From Ferrithrix thermotolerans DSM 19514 (GTDB taxonomy: Bacteria; Actinomycetota; Acidimicrobiia; Acidimicrobiales; Ilumatobacteraceae): DNA of 64,000 bases. Location of the stretch: the NCBI GenBank assembly GCA_945861025.1, contig CAMASN010000007.1:1-64000 (forward strand), in the 5' to 3' direction. The notes under the pieces are model-generated. The model worked only from the letters and a program-made list of their open reading frames with translations, was not told where the DNA came from and made no database searches. A program made the translations under genes and the position numbers. This document shows, one piece after another, positions 57,739 through 64,000 of the stretch. Each line of letters starts with the position of its first letter. The first letter of the stretch is position 1.

Positions 57739-58491
57739 CTAGAGGCCGACGCGCGCTGCGACAGATGCAAGGGTGCGCGACCACGGATGGTCGGGGCTGG
57801 TGATGCTGAACAGGCCACCGGAGGCGTTGGTGACCATGTCTTCGGTGAGCTGCAACACGCCTGCGACTTCGGCACCGTAGGCGCGTGAGACATCTTCGGC
57901 GACTGCGGCGAGATCTGCCTGTGACGGAACCTTGTTGACCAGCAACAGCAATTCGGGTACGTCGAGCCGACGAGCGATGTCGACGGTCACGGCAGTTCCC
58001 TGAAAGTCTTGCTTGTCGGGGCGCAGGATGAGCAACAAGGTGTCGCTGATCGTGATGGAAAGCAGGGTCTCTTCGTTGAGCCCAGGGTGCGTGTCGATGA
58101 CCAAGACGTCGAGGTTCAAGCCCTTGACGAGTGCCCGGAAGCCTTCGTTGAGGAGTTCAACGTCGTAGCCCTGGCGCAGCACCTTGGCGATGTCTGCTGC
58201 CTTGATGCTGGCTGGCACGAGGTACAACGTTCCGGTGGTGTTCCCCACCTTGGCAGTCACATCGTGAGCGCATTCGACGATTGGGCACCCGCCGTAGAGA
58301 TAGTCGTTGAGCATCTTGCCTTGCATCTCTTCGTCGAAGCCGAAAAGAACATGAATCCCTGGCGATTGCACATCGGTGTCGACTACTGCCACACGCTTTC
58401 CGGCGAGAGCGAGCTGCGCTGCAATGTTGGCGCTCGTATTGCTCTTCCCAGTTCCACCACGAAATGAATGGACAGACACGATCTTGGTCAC
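57739..58491 (-). CDS. MinD/ParA-like ATPase
   Basis: A 250-residue P-loop ATPase of the MinD/ParA type. Deviant Walker A SFRGGTGKSN (residues about 9-18) with the signature lysine position taken by Arg-Gly-Gly, Walker A' VAVVDTDVQSPGIHVLFG, and Walker B VLVIDTHPGLNEETLL. MinD-type C-terminal amphipathic helix is not evident. GTG start is preceded by GGGAGG, and GGAGG-AA-CCTCC forms a small palindrome across that site. Not in a chromosome-partition locus, so it probably positions or regulates the membrane proteins in this cluster. Confidence 0.85.
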   Translation of the reverse strand: MTKIVSVHSFRGGTGKSNTSANIAAQLALAGKRVAVVDTDVQSPGIHVLFGFDEEMQGKMLNDYLYGGCPIVECAHDVTAKVGNTTGTLYLVPASIKAADIAKVLRQGYDVELLNEGFRALVKGLNLDVLVIDTHPGLNEETLLSITISDTLLLILRPDKQDFQGTAVTVDIARRLDVPELLLLVNKVPSQADLAAVAEDVSRAYGAEVAGVLQLTEDMVTNASGGLFSITSPDHPWSRTLASVAARVGL

Positions 58492-58588
58492 GGAGGTTCC
58501 TCCCGGTAGCTCCTGCAGCGTGTGCTGCCGGATACAATCCCTCCAGTTTAGCTGTGGCCAACCGTGCTACGCATATCGGAGGTAACCG

Positions 58589-59128
58589 GTGTCGGATCAG
58601 TTTTTCAGCCGCGAGGAGATTCTCGGGGGCGGACTGTCACGAATTCGCCGGGCGCGGGCGATTGTCTTCCTTCTCGAACAAGAAGCGCGGCGCATCGGCG
58701 ATCGCAACGCAGCCCTCGCTTCGGTGTCCCCAGAGGCCGCAGGGCTCTTCTCCGCCATCCTCGATGGTGATCCCGAACTGATGCGCCGATCCCTCCCGGG
58801 CGAGGCCGACGCGGCATTTATCGAGTCGTTCCGCAACTCCCGCAGGCGGTCGAAGCCTGCGGCAAGCAGACTCATCGAGAACACTGTCGATTCGTGGAAA
58901 GTGCTCCTCCCCGAGGACATGGCGCTGCGCGCCGAGGTGCTGCATCAGATGTCGCTTCGTCATGGTCTGCCGCGTAATCGCAGTCGGCGCATCGCTGCTG
59001 AGTTCGGCGTCGGTCAACAAGCGTTCGATGACGCCTATCTCCGCGTGGTGGGAGACCCATCATCCACAGCGTTCGGTCCGGACCTCGGTTGGTTCGCCTC
59101 CTTGCGGAAGTCTTCGGCCACGCGCTGA
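58589..59128 (+). CDS. Conserved hypothetical protein, divergent from MinD-like gene
   Basis: A 179-residue, highly charged, mostly helical protein. It starts SDQFFSREEILGGGLSRIRRARAIVFLLEQEARR and later has LRHGLPRNRSRRIAAEFGVGQQAFDDAY, where the last part could be a helix-turn-helix-like pair. GGAGG lies 8 nt before the GTG and TACAAT (58533-58538) is a good -10. It shares a 97-bp divergent region with the MinD-like gene. No family recognised. Confidence 0.75.
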   Translation: MSDQFFSREEILGGGLSRIRRARAIVFLLEQEARRIGDRNAALASVSPEAAGLFSAILDGDPELMRRSLPGEADAAFIESFRNSRRRSKPAASRLIENTVDSWKVLLPEDMALRAEVLHQMSLRHGLPRNRSRRIAAEFGVGQQAFDDAYLRVVGDPSSTAFGPDLGWFASLRKSSATR

Positions 59129-59165
59129 TTCATTGCAGAAGCCGCCCAGTGATTTTGGAGCAGAC

Positions 59166-59975
59166 ATGAAGTCGTCGTACACAACCATCACCGTCGACCA
59201 GCAAGACGCTGTTCTCGTAGTCACGCTGAACCGGCCCGATGTCCTCAATGCATTCGACCAGACGATGCAAGACGAGTTGCGCAGCGTGTGGCGCGACATG
59301 CGTTCGGACAACTCGATCAACGTCGGAGTCATCACTGGCTCTGGCGACCGAGCCTTTTGCGTTGGCATCGATCGCAACCAGCCGATGTCGGTGATGGAAG
59401 GCACGCTGTTCGGAACCAGCAATGCGTTCATGTACGACGATCCAGGCGACGATCTCGGCCCTAAGTCGTGCGACCTATGGAAGCCGGTTATCGCTGCCGT
59501 CAACGGCATGTGTTGTGGCGGCGGGTTCTACATCCTCGCCGAGGCCGACATCGTGGTGGCTGCCGATCACGCCACCTTCTTCGATCCACACGTCACCTAT
59601 GGAATGCCTGCGGTGTACGAGCCAATGAAGATGATCAACAGAATGCCGTTTGGCGATCTGCTGCGTATGTCGCTGGTGGGCTCTCGCGAGAAGATCTCGG
59701 CAGCAACGGCTCTGCGTATGGGCATGGTCAGCGAAGTCACTGCGTCGGCCGACCTGATGGCCACCACGCTTGAGCTAGCGCAAGCCATTGCCTCGCAGCC
59801 GGCGATGGCCGTGCAGGCCACGCTTCGGGCGATCTGGGCAGCACGAGAACTCGCACCGAGCCAGGCAAAAGGCATGGCCCCGGCGCTCATCGCTCACGGC
59901 ATGAGTCAGAACCTGTACGCCGAGGGACAGCAAGACTTCGAGAACAAAGTCAGGGTGAAGCCCAAGCTTCGTTAG
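59166..59975 (+). CDS. Crotonase-fold protein lacking both hydratase glutamates
   Basis: A 269-residue enoyl-CoA hydratase/isomerase-like protein. Fold landmarks are LNRPDVLNAFDQTMQDEL, VITGSGDRAFCVGIDRNQ and NGMCCGGGFYILAEADIVV. The positions of the two catalytic glutamates of hydratases hold Phe (GGGFY) and Asp (FFDPHVTYG), so simple hydration is doubtful; other crotonase-family reactions are possible. The ATG at 59166 follows TTTTGGAGC at a normal distance. It lies 52 nt before the ABC transporter ATPase gene. Confidence 0.82.
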   Translation: MKSSYTTITVDQQDAVLVVTLNRPDVLNAFDQTMQDELRSVWRDMRSDNSINVGVITGSGDRAFCVGIDRNQPMSVMEGTLFGTSNAFMYDDPGDDLGPKSCDLWKPVIAAVNGMCCGGGFYILAEADIVVAADHATFFDPHVTYGMPAVYEPMKMINRMPFGDLLRMSLVGSREKISAATALRMGMVSEVTASADLMATTLELAQAIASQPAMAVQATLRAIWAARELAPSQAKGMAPALIAHGMSQNLYAEGQQDFENKVRVKPKLR

Positions 59976-60027
59976 GGGTTCCTGACCAGCCGTATCCGCT
60001 GGGTTGGTGTGGCTAATATCAACCGCA

Positions 60028-61113
60028 ATGAACAGCGACGAAGTCGGTCTTGCAGCGCGTCAAACCTCTGGCTCAATCACGCTCGATCAATTGTCGAAGC
60101 ACTACCCAGCGCAGGTAGCGGTTGACCGAATTGATCTCACGATCGCGGGCGGCGAGTTCTTCTCACTGCTGGGTCCGTCGGGTTGCGGCAAGACCACAAC
60201 GCTGCGAATGATCGCTGGTTTCGAAGAGCCAACCAGTGGGCGAGTACTCATCGACGATGTAGACATCACTCACGTTGGTGCCGACAAGCGTCCGGTCAAC
60301 ACGGTGTTCCAGAGCTATGCATTGTTCCCCCATCTCAGCGTTTCCGACAACGTTGGGTTTGGGTTGCGGTTCACCAAATCGTCAAAGGCCGAGACTGCCA
60401 AGCGCGTGGGTGAGGCGCTCGAGCTGGTGCGTCTTGGCGAGTTCGGCAAGCGGATGCCGCATCAGTTGTCGGGTGGCCAACAGCAGCGTGTTGCGTTGGC
60501 TCGAGCACTGGTGTTGCGGCCCAGCGTGTTGTTGCTTGACGAGCCGCTTGGTGCGCTCGATGCCAAGCTTCGCAAGACGTTGCAATCAGAACTGGTGAGC
60601 CTGCAGCGCGATGTGGGAATCACGTTCGTCTACGTGACCCACGATCAAGAAGAAGCGCTCACAATGAGCGATCGGCTCGCAGTGATGGACCATGGCGTGG
60701 TTGCGCAACTGGGCACGCCACGCGAGGTCTACGAACGGCCTGAGAACGCGTACGTTGCCGACTTCCTCGGCACGGCAAATCTCATCGATGCGCAAGCGAA
60801 CGGCGACGGCAGTTGCACGTTGGCCGGTCAGCGAATTGCAGTGGCCGAGTCGCAAACCAGCACGGGTCCGGTCCGTTTGATCGTGCGGCCAGAACGCCTT
60901 CGTGTCGTGGGCTCAGGGGCGCAATCGAACCTCTCTGGTTTCGTGAGTCGTGTGGTCTACGTGGGGTCGGTGACCCAGGTCTATGTCGAGCTTGCGTTCG
61001 GCGTCACCGTGCAAGCCTTGATGGCCAACGACGGCGATTCAGTGGTACCCGAGCGCGGATCACTGGTGCAGCTGTGGTGCCCAAGCGATGCGGTGCGGCT
61101 ACTCGCACACTGA
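60028..61113 (+). CDS. potA: Polyamine-type ABC importer, ATPase subunit
   Basis: A 361-residue PotA-like ATPase: Walker A LGPSGCGKTTTLRM, Q-loop in NTVFQSYALFPHLSV, signature LSGGQQQRVALARAL, Walker B VLLLDEPLGALDAKLR, switch HDQEEAL, and a C-terminal TOBE-like domain (about residues 235-361). The ATG at 60028 follows TAATAT by 8 nt (leaderless). It faces the permease and binding-protein genes, which run on the opposite strand and converge on it with 5 nt between stops; in most pot operons all genes are on one strand. Confidence 0.93.
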   Translation: MNSDEVGLAARQTSGSITLDQLSKHYPAQVAVDRIDLTIAGGEFFSLLGPSGCGKTTTLRMIAGFEEPTSGRVLIDDVDITHVGADKRPVNTVFQSYALFPHLSVSDNVGFGLRFTKSSKAETAKRVGEALELVRLGEFGKRMPHQLSGGQQQRVALARALVLRPSVLLLDEPLGALDAKLRKTLQSELVSLQRDVGITFVYVTHDQEEALTMSDRLAVMDHGVVAQLGTPREVYERPENAYVADFLGTANLIDAQANGDGSCTLAGQRIAVAESQTSTGPVRLIVRPERLRVVGSGAQSNLSGFVSRVVYVGSVTQVYVELAFGVTVQALMANDGDSVVPERGSLVQLWCPSDAVRLLAH

Positions 61114-61118
61114 ACTGA

Positions 61119-61973
61119 TTACCAACTCGCGAGTTCTTTCAAGCTGTTTTCGCCAGCGTTGGCGTCGCCTTGTCGGCGGCGCATCACGCGCATGATTGCG
61201 AACACCACCACAAGCGCCAGCATCGACAGGCTCAGCATGATGGTGGCGAGGGCGTTGAGTGCAGGTGTAGCGCCGCCGCGGACCGACCCGTAGATTTTTA
61301 CTGGCACTGTCTCAGATCCGGCGCCAGAGGACAACAGCGACGATGCCACGAAGTCGTCGATAGATGTTGCAAAGACGAGCACCGCTGACGCAAAGATCGC
61401 CGGAGTAAGCAACGGCAAGATGACCATTCGCACGGCTTGAAACGGTGACGCGCCGAGATCTCGCGCGGCCTCTTCGAGGTCGGGCCCGATTGAGAGCAAT
61501 CGTCCTCGTACCACGATGACCACATAGCTGAGCGAGAACGTGACGTGCCCCACCAACTGTGCGGGTCGGCCAAGATCGAGGAACGCGTAGCTGTTGGTGA
61601 CCACCAAGAACAATGCGGTTCCAACAACCAGTTCGGGGGTGACTAAGGGCAAGAGCAGAATGCCGTTCGCGACACGTGCGGGTTTGCCGCGCCAACGGGT
61701 GAGCCCCAGTGCCAACCCGACGCCGAGTGGAGTAGCCACAAGAATTGTGAGCACGGCGAGCACCAGGCTGTTGCGCAACGCGCGCAGCAGGCTGTCGTCG
61801 TGCCATACCGACGAGAACGGGTCGCCCCAATACCAGCGAAGCGAGAAGCCCTGCCATGTCGATCGGCTGCGACCCGAGTTGAAGCTGAACAGCACAGCGA
61901 TGGCCACGGGCAACATGCTCCACAACACGTAGAGAGCCGTGAAGCTTGCGAGCAGTTTTGGTTTGCTCTTCAT
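61119..61973 (-). CDS. potC: Polyamine-type ABC importer, permease (PotC-like)
   Basis: A 284-residue permease with six membrane helices. ARNSLVLAVLTILVATPLGVGLAL and the EAA loop LEEAARDLGASPFQAVRMVILPLLTPAI are conserved. Its ATG overlaps the potB stop (ATGA). FDDFVAS-like SIDDFVASSLLS is typical of PotC, which pairs with PotB. Spermidine/putrescine is likely, but related importers take up other cations. Confidence 0.9.
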   Translation of the reverse strand: MKSKPKLLASFTALYVLWSMLPVAIAVLFSFNSGRSRSTWQGFSLRWYWGDPFSSVWHDDSLLRALRNSLVLAVLTILVATPLGVGLALGLTRWRGKPARVANGILLLPLVTPELVVGTALFLVVTNSYAFLDLGRPAQLVGHVTFSLSYVVIVVRGRLLSIGPDLEEAARDLGASPFQAVRMVILPLLTPAIFASAVLVFATSIDDFVASSLLSSGAGSETVPVKIYGSVRGGATPALNALATIMLSLSMLALVVVFAIMRVMRRRQGDANAGENSLKELASW

Positions 61974-62869
61974 CGGGTCACCAGTTTCTGGGCTCTGTTC
62001 ACGCTGACGAGGTAGCCGGCCATCACGACGAGTAGTGCCGCCGACAACATGAGCACCAGCGAGGCGCCCACCTGAGGCTGCGTGGTTTGCTGCAGGAAGA
62101 ACACAATCTGGTTGCCGACCATCTCGGTTCGTGGCGAAGCCGACAACAAGTTGTTGGTGTAGTAGTCGCCCACCATCGGCAACGCAGTAATGACGCAGGC
62201 AGCTATCAGGCCCTGCCGGGATAGAGGAAGTGTTACTCGCCAAAACGCTTGGCGGCTCGTTGCTCCAAGGTCGCGCGCAGCTTCGAGTAGCCGCCCATCA
62301 ATGCGGTCGAGTGTTGCGTACAAGGGCAGAATGAAAAACGGCACATAGCCGTAGACCAAGCCGAACACCACGGTGATTGGTTGGCCGCTGAGCCAGTTGC
62401 GATCGCCCGCGGGTAGGTGGCTGAGCAGTTGTGCCATCCAGCCCTGCGGCTGGAGCAGATTGACCCACCCCAACATGCGCATCAGATAGCTCACCCAGTA
62501 GGGAAGGATCATCAACACGAGGAGCGTGGCGCGCCACTTGCCTGCTTCGCGGCTCACGAAGTAGGCCACCGGGTAGCCCACAACAACGCAGCCGGCGACA
62601 GCCAGAACGACGTAGAGGGCAGTGCGGATGAAGACCGTGCCAAGGTCGCCGTTGACCACTCGGTCCATCACGTCGGTGAACAACGTGAAGTCCCAGAACC
62701 GAGGATTCCACTCGGGCACGGCCGACTGTCTAATCGGATCAACCTGGCCGAACGCCACTGCAGCAACCGAGTAGAACGGCACGATAAAGAACAGGGCCAT
62801 CCACGCCATACCGGGCGCAGCGAGGCCGAGCCAGAGTGTGTTCAGCGATTGCCGCGAGCGGCGTGCCAC
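61970..62869 (-). CDS. potB: Polyamine-type ABC importer, permease (PotB-like)
   Basis: A 299-residue permease with six helices. YPVAYFVSREAGKWRATLLVLMILPYWVSYLMRMLGW is the conserved PotB region, and LLEAARDLGATSRQAFWRVTLPLSRQGL is the ATPase-contacting EAA loop. It starts 4 nt after potD and overlaps potC. Confidence 0.9.
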   Translation of the reverse strand: MARRSRQSLNTLWLGLAAPGMAWMALFFIVPFYSVAAVAFGQVDPIRQSAVPEWNPRFWDFTLFTDVMDRVVNGDLGTVFIRTALYVVLAVAGCVVVGYPVAYFVSREAGKWRATLLVLMILPYWVSYLMRMLGWVNLLQPQGWMAQLLSHLPAGDRNWLSGQPITVVFGLVYGYVPFFILPLYATLDRIDGRLLEAARDLGATSRQAFWRVTLPLSRQGLIAACVITALPMVGDYYTNNLLSASPRTEMVGNQIVFFLQQTTQPQVGASLVLMLSAALLVVMAGYLVSVNRAQKLVTR

Positions 62870-62873
62870 GGCG

Positions 62874-64000
62874 TTACGCGCCCGTGCGTAGCGAGCTCCA
62901 AGCGTCTTGCCACATCTTGTCGGCGACCGCTGGAAGGGCCAAGATGCGCAGACCCTTGGTGAAGTCGTCTTGGGTGACGAGTGCGTTGGCGAGGTTGTCG
63001 GGAATGGTGCCCTCGGCCACCAACGTCTCGGCTTCGAAACCCTTGAGCGTGCTCTGATAGCCGATGTACGCCTGGTTGATCGCTGCGTTCTCGGGGTTGA
63101 GCATGAAGTTGATGAAGGCGTGGGCCGACACCGGATGTTCGGCGCTGCGCATGATGCTCATCGCGTCGTTGTTGATCACCCGTTTGGCGATTGGTGGCAC
63201 CCAGTACCCGAGCACTGACGAGTCGGTGCCTTCGGGTAGATAGCCCTGTGCGGCGAGAATGTCGCCACTCCACAACTGGTTGATGGTGGTGGTTCCCTCG
63301 GGGATGCTCTGGTAGCCAAGCACGTCGAGACGCGGGTTGCTGGCCTCAAACATCTTGCGAAGTTCGGCGACGCCAGCATCGATGTCGGTCTGTGATTCGG
63401 TGTTGACGTTGTCGATGCCGGCGTGCTGCAGGCCGAGAGCCATTGCCTCGCGATACGAGTCGAGCAACCCGGCGACGCCGCTGTATTGCGGATCCCACAA
63501 TGCATCCCAACCGGAGTCGCCTTCGAGCGGTGCGGCCACGAGGTCGGAGCGAAACCCGATGCCGGTAGAGAACACCGTGTACGGCACGGAGAACTGACCA
63601 CCAAGGTCGTAGAACGGATCTCGCACGCTGTCCCACAGGTTTTCGTAGTTTGTGAAGTAGCTCTTTTCAAGCGGCTGCACCAACTTGAGTGCCACGTACT
63701 TGGGCAACAGATCGATCGCGGTAGACATCAGCAGGTCAACCTTGAACGCACCCGTAGAGATCTTGCTGAGTGCCTCGACGTCGTCGCCGAAGGTGCTGAG
63801 CTCAACAGTTACCCCGGTCTCAGACTTGAACTTGTCGAGCAGTTCGGGGGCTACATAGTCGGCGAAGTTAGCAATGCGAAGCGGGCCAGCCTCGTTGCTC
63901 AATCCGGCTTTGATGGCTGCGTTGTCTGACGTGAGCGCAAACTTCACTGGCTTTGCCGGCGACGCGATCTGCAGTTCAATAGACGAAGCGCCCTTCGATC
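62874..64000 (-). CDS. potD: Polyamine-type ABC importer, substrate-binding protein (5' end beyond window)
   Basis: The visible 375 codons lack the start: the frame stays open to the window edge, adding residues such as GASSIELQIASPAKPVKFAL before the mature-type sequence GPLRIANFADYVAPELLDKF. The latter is the usual PotD N-lobe start. Other landmarks are VPYTVFSTGIGFRSDLV, LWDPQYSGVAGLLDSYREAM and EHPVSAHAFINFMLNPENAA, close to PotD/PotF. The signal peptide must lie past 64000. A GTG at 63947 is not taken as the start because coding continues upstream without interruption. Confidence 0.88.
   Translation of the reverse strand, partial: SKGASSIELQIASPAKPVKFALTSDNAAIKAGLSNEAGPLRIANFADYVAPELLDKFKSETGVTVELSTFGDDVEALSKISTGAFKVDLLMSTAIDLLPKYVALKLVQPLEKSYFTNYENLWDSVRDPFYDLGGQFSVPYTVFSTGIGFRSDLVAAPLEGDSGWDALWDPQYSGVAGLLDSYREAMALGLQHAGIDNVNTESQTDIDAGVAELRKMFEASNPRLDVLGYQSIPEGTTTINQLWSGDILAAQGYLPEGTDSSVLGYWVPPIAKRVINNDAMSIMRSAEHPVSAHAFINFMLNPENAAINQAYIGYQSTLKGFEAETLVAEGTIPDNLANALVTQDDFTKGLRILALPAVADKMWQDAWSSLRTGA

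Noticed and set aside
58497-58508. GGAGG-TT-CCTCC palindrome as a ribosome-site sequestering hairpin before the MinD-like gene
   Set aside because: The loop would be only 2 nt, so a stable hairpin is doubtful; it is more likely a coincidental doubled Shine-Dalgarno.

Overview
The window looks like the chromosome of a high-GC actinobacterium, about 60% GC by eye. An aquatic Acidimicrobiia-type lineage is my best guess, but this is inference from gene content only. Supporting signs are an iscS-mnmA-(MetE-like)-ligA block as in mycobacteria, an Rv3032-like GT4 glucosyltransferase, the long actinobacterial form of LeuA, an IclR regulator divergent from leuCD (NdgR/LtbR arrangement), an F420-type luciferase-like enzyme, and many genes whose start codon lies 6-9 nt after a TANNNT box, as expected for leaderless mRNAs. 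I saw no rRNA, tRNA, CRISPR array, phage or insertion sequence.

Layout. 0-3.4 kb: NifU-like protein, MeaB GTPase, enoyl-CoA hydratase, EamA permease. 3.4-9 kb: alpha-glucan phosphorylase and GT4 synthase, divergent from branching enzyme glgB, which overlaps azlC-azlD (branched-chain amino acid exporter). 10-12.3 kb: SRPBCC protein, galT, methyltransferase. 12.5-21.5 kb: cysteine desulfurase, mnmA, membrane protein, MetE-like protein, ligA, membrane-anchored protein and a PASTA kinase-like protein with degraded kinase motifs. 21.6-26.2 kb: SDR, MFS exporter, SCP2 protein, serA. 26.3-29.4 kb: leuA-small membrane protein-ferredoxin-pyrF, preceded by a leucine attenuator. 29.5-34.3 kb: LLM enzyme, homospermidine synthase with a coupled 44-aa microprotein, esterase and trans-sulfuration enzyme. 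34.3-44.9 kb: DEAD-box helicase, leuCD with IclR regulator, FKBP lipoprotein, UbiB-like kinase, hydrolase, greA, leuB, ilvE. 45-47.4 kb: an 800-bp intergenic region ending in an isoleucine attenuator in front of cimA. 47.4-49.1 kb: unknown protein and acyl-CoA dehydrogenase. 49.1-59.1 kb: an unusual membrane/signalling cluster. 59.2-64 kb: crotonase-fold protein and a polyamine-type ABC importer whose binding-protein gene is cut by the window end.

Themes. Much of the window serves branched-chain amino acid metabolism: leuA, leuB, leuC, leuD, ilvE, cimA and the AzlCD exporter. Two promoters, before leuA and cimA, carry matching attenuators: a leaderless leader peptide with Leu or Ile codon runs, a hairpin directly after the stop, then an intrinsic terminator.

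The best candidate for an undescribed system is 49.1-59.1 kb. It holds an ABC exporter-like protein whose ATPase motifs are all lost and which is fused to a cyclic-nucleotide-binding-like domain, a DltA-like adenylation enzyme with its own carrier protein and acetyltransferase (ATGA-coupled), a HAMP sensor lacking any output enzyme domain, an ADP/ATP-translocase-like membrane protein, a second acetyltransferase-like protein, a MinD-like ATPase and an orphan 179-aa protein. Intergenic regions also carry a palindromic GTTTGTTGAAGAC element and several short tandem repeats next to stop codons.
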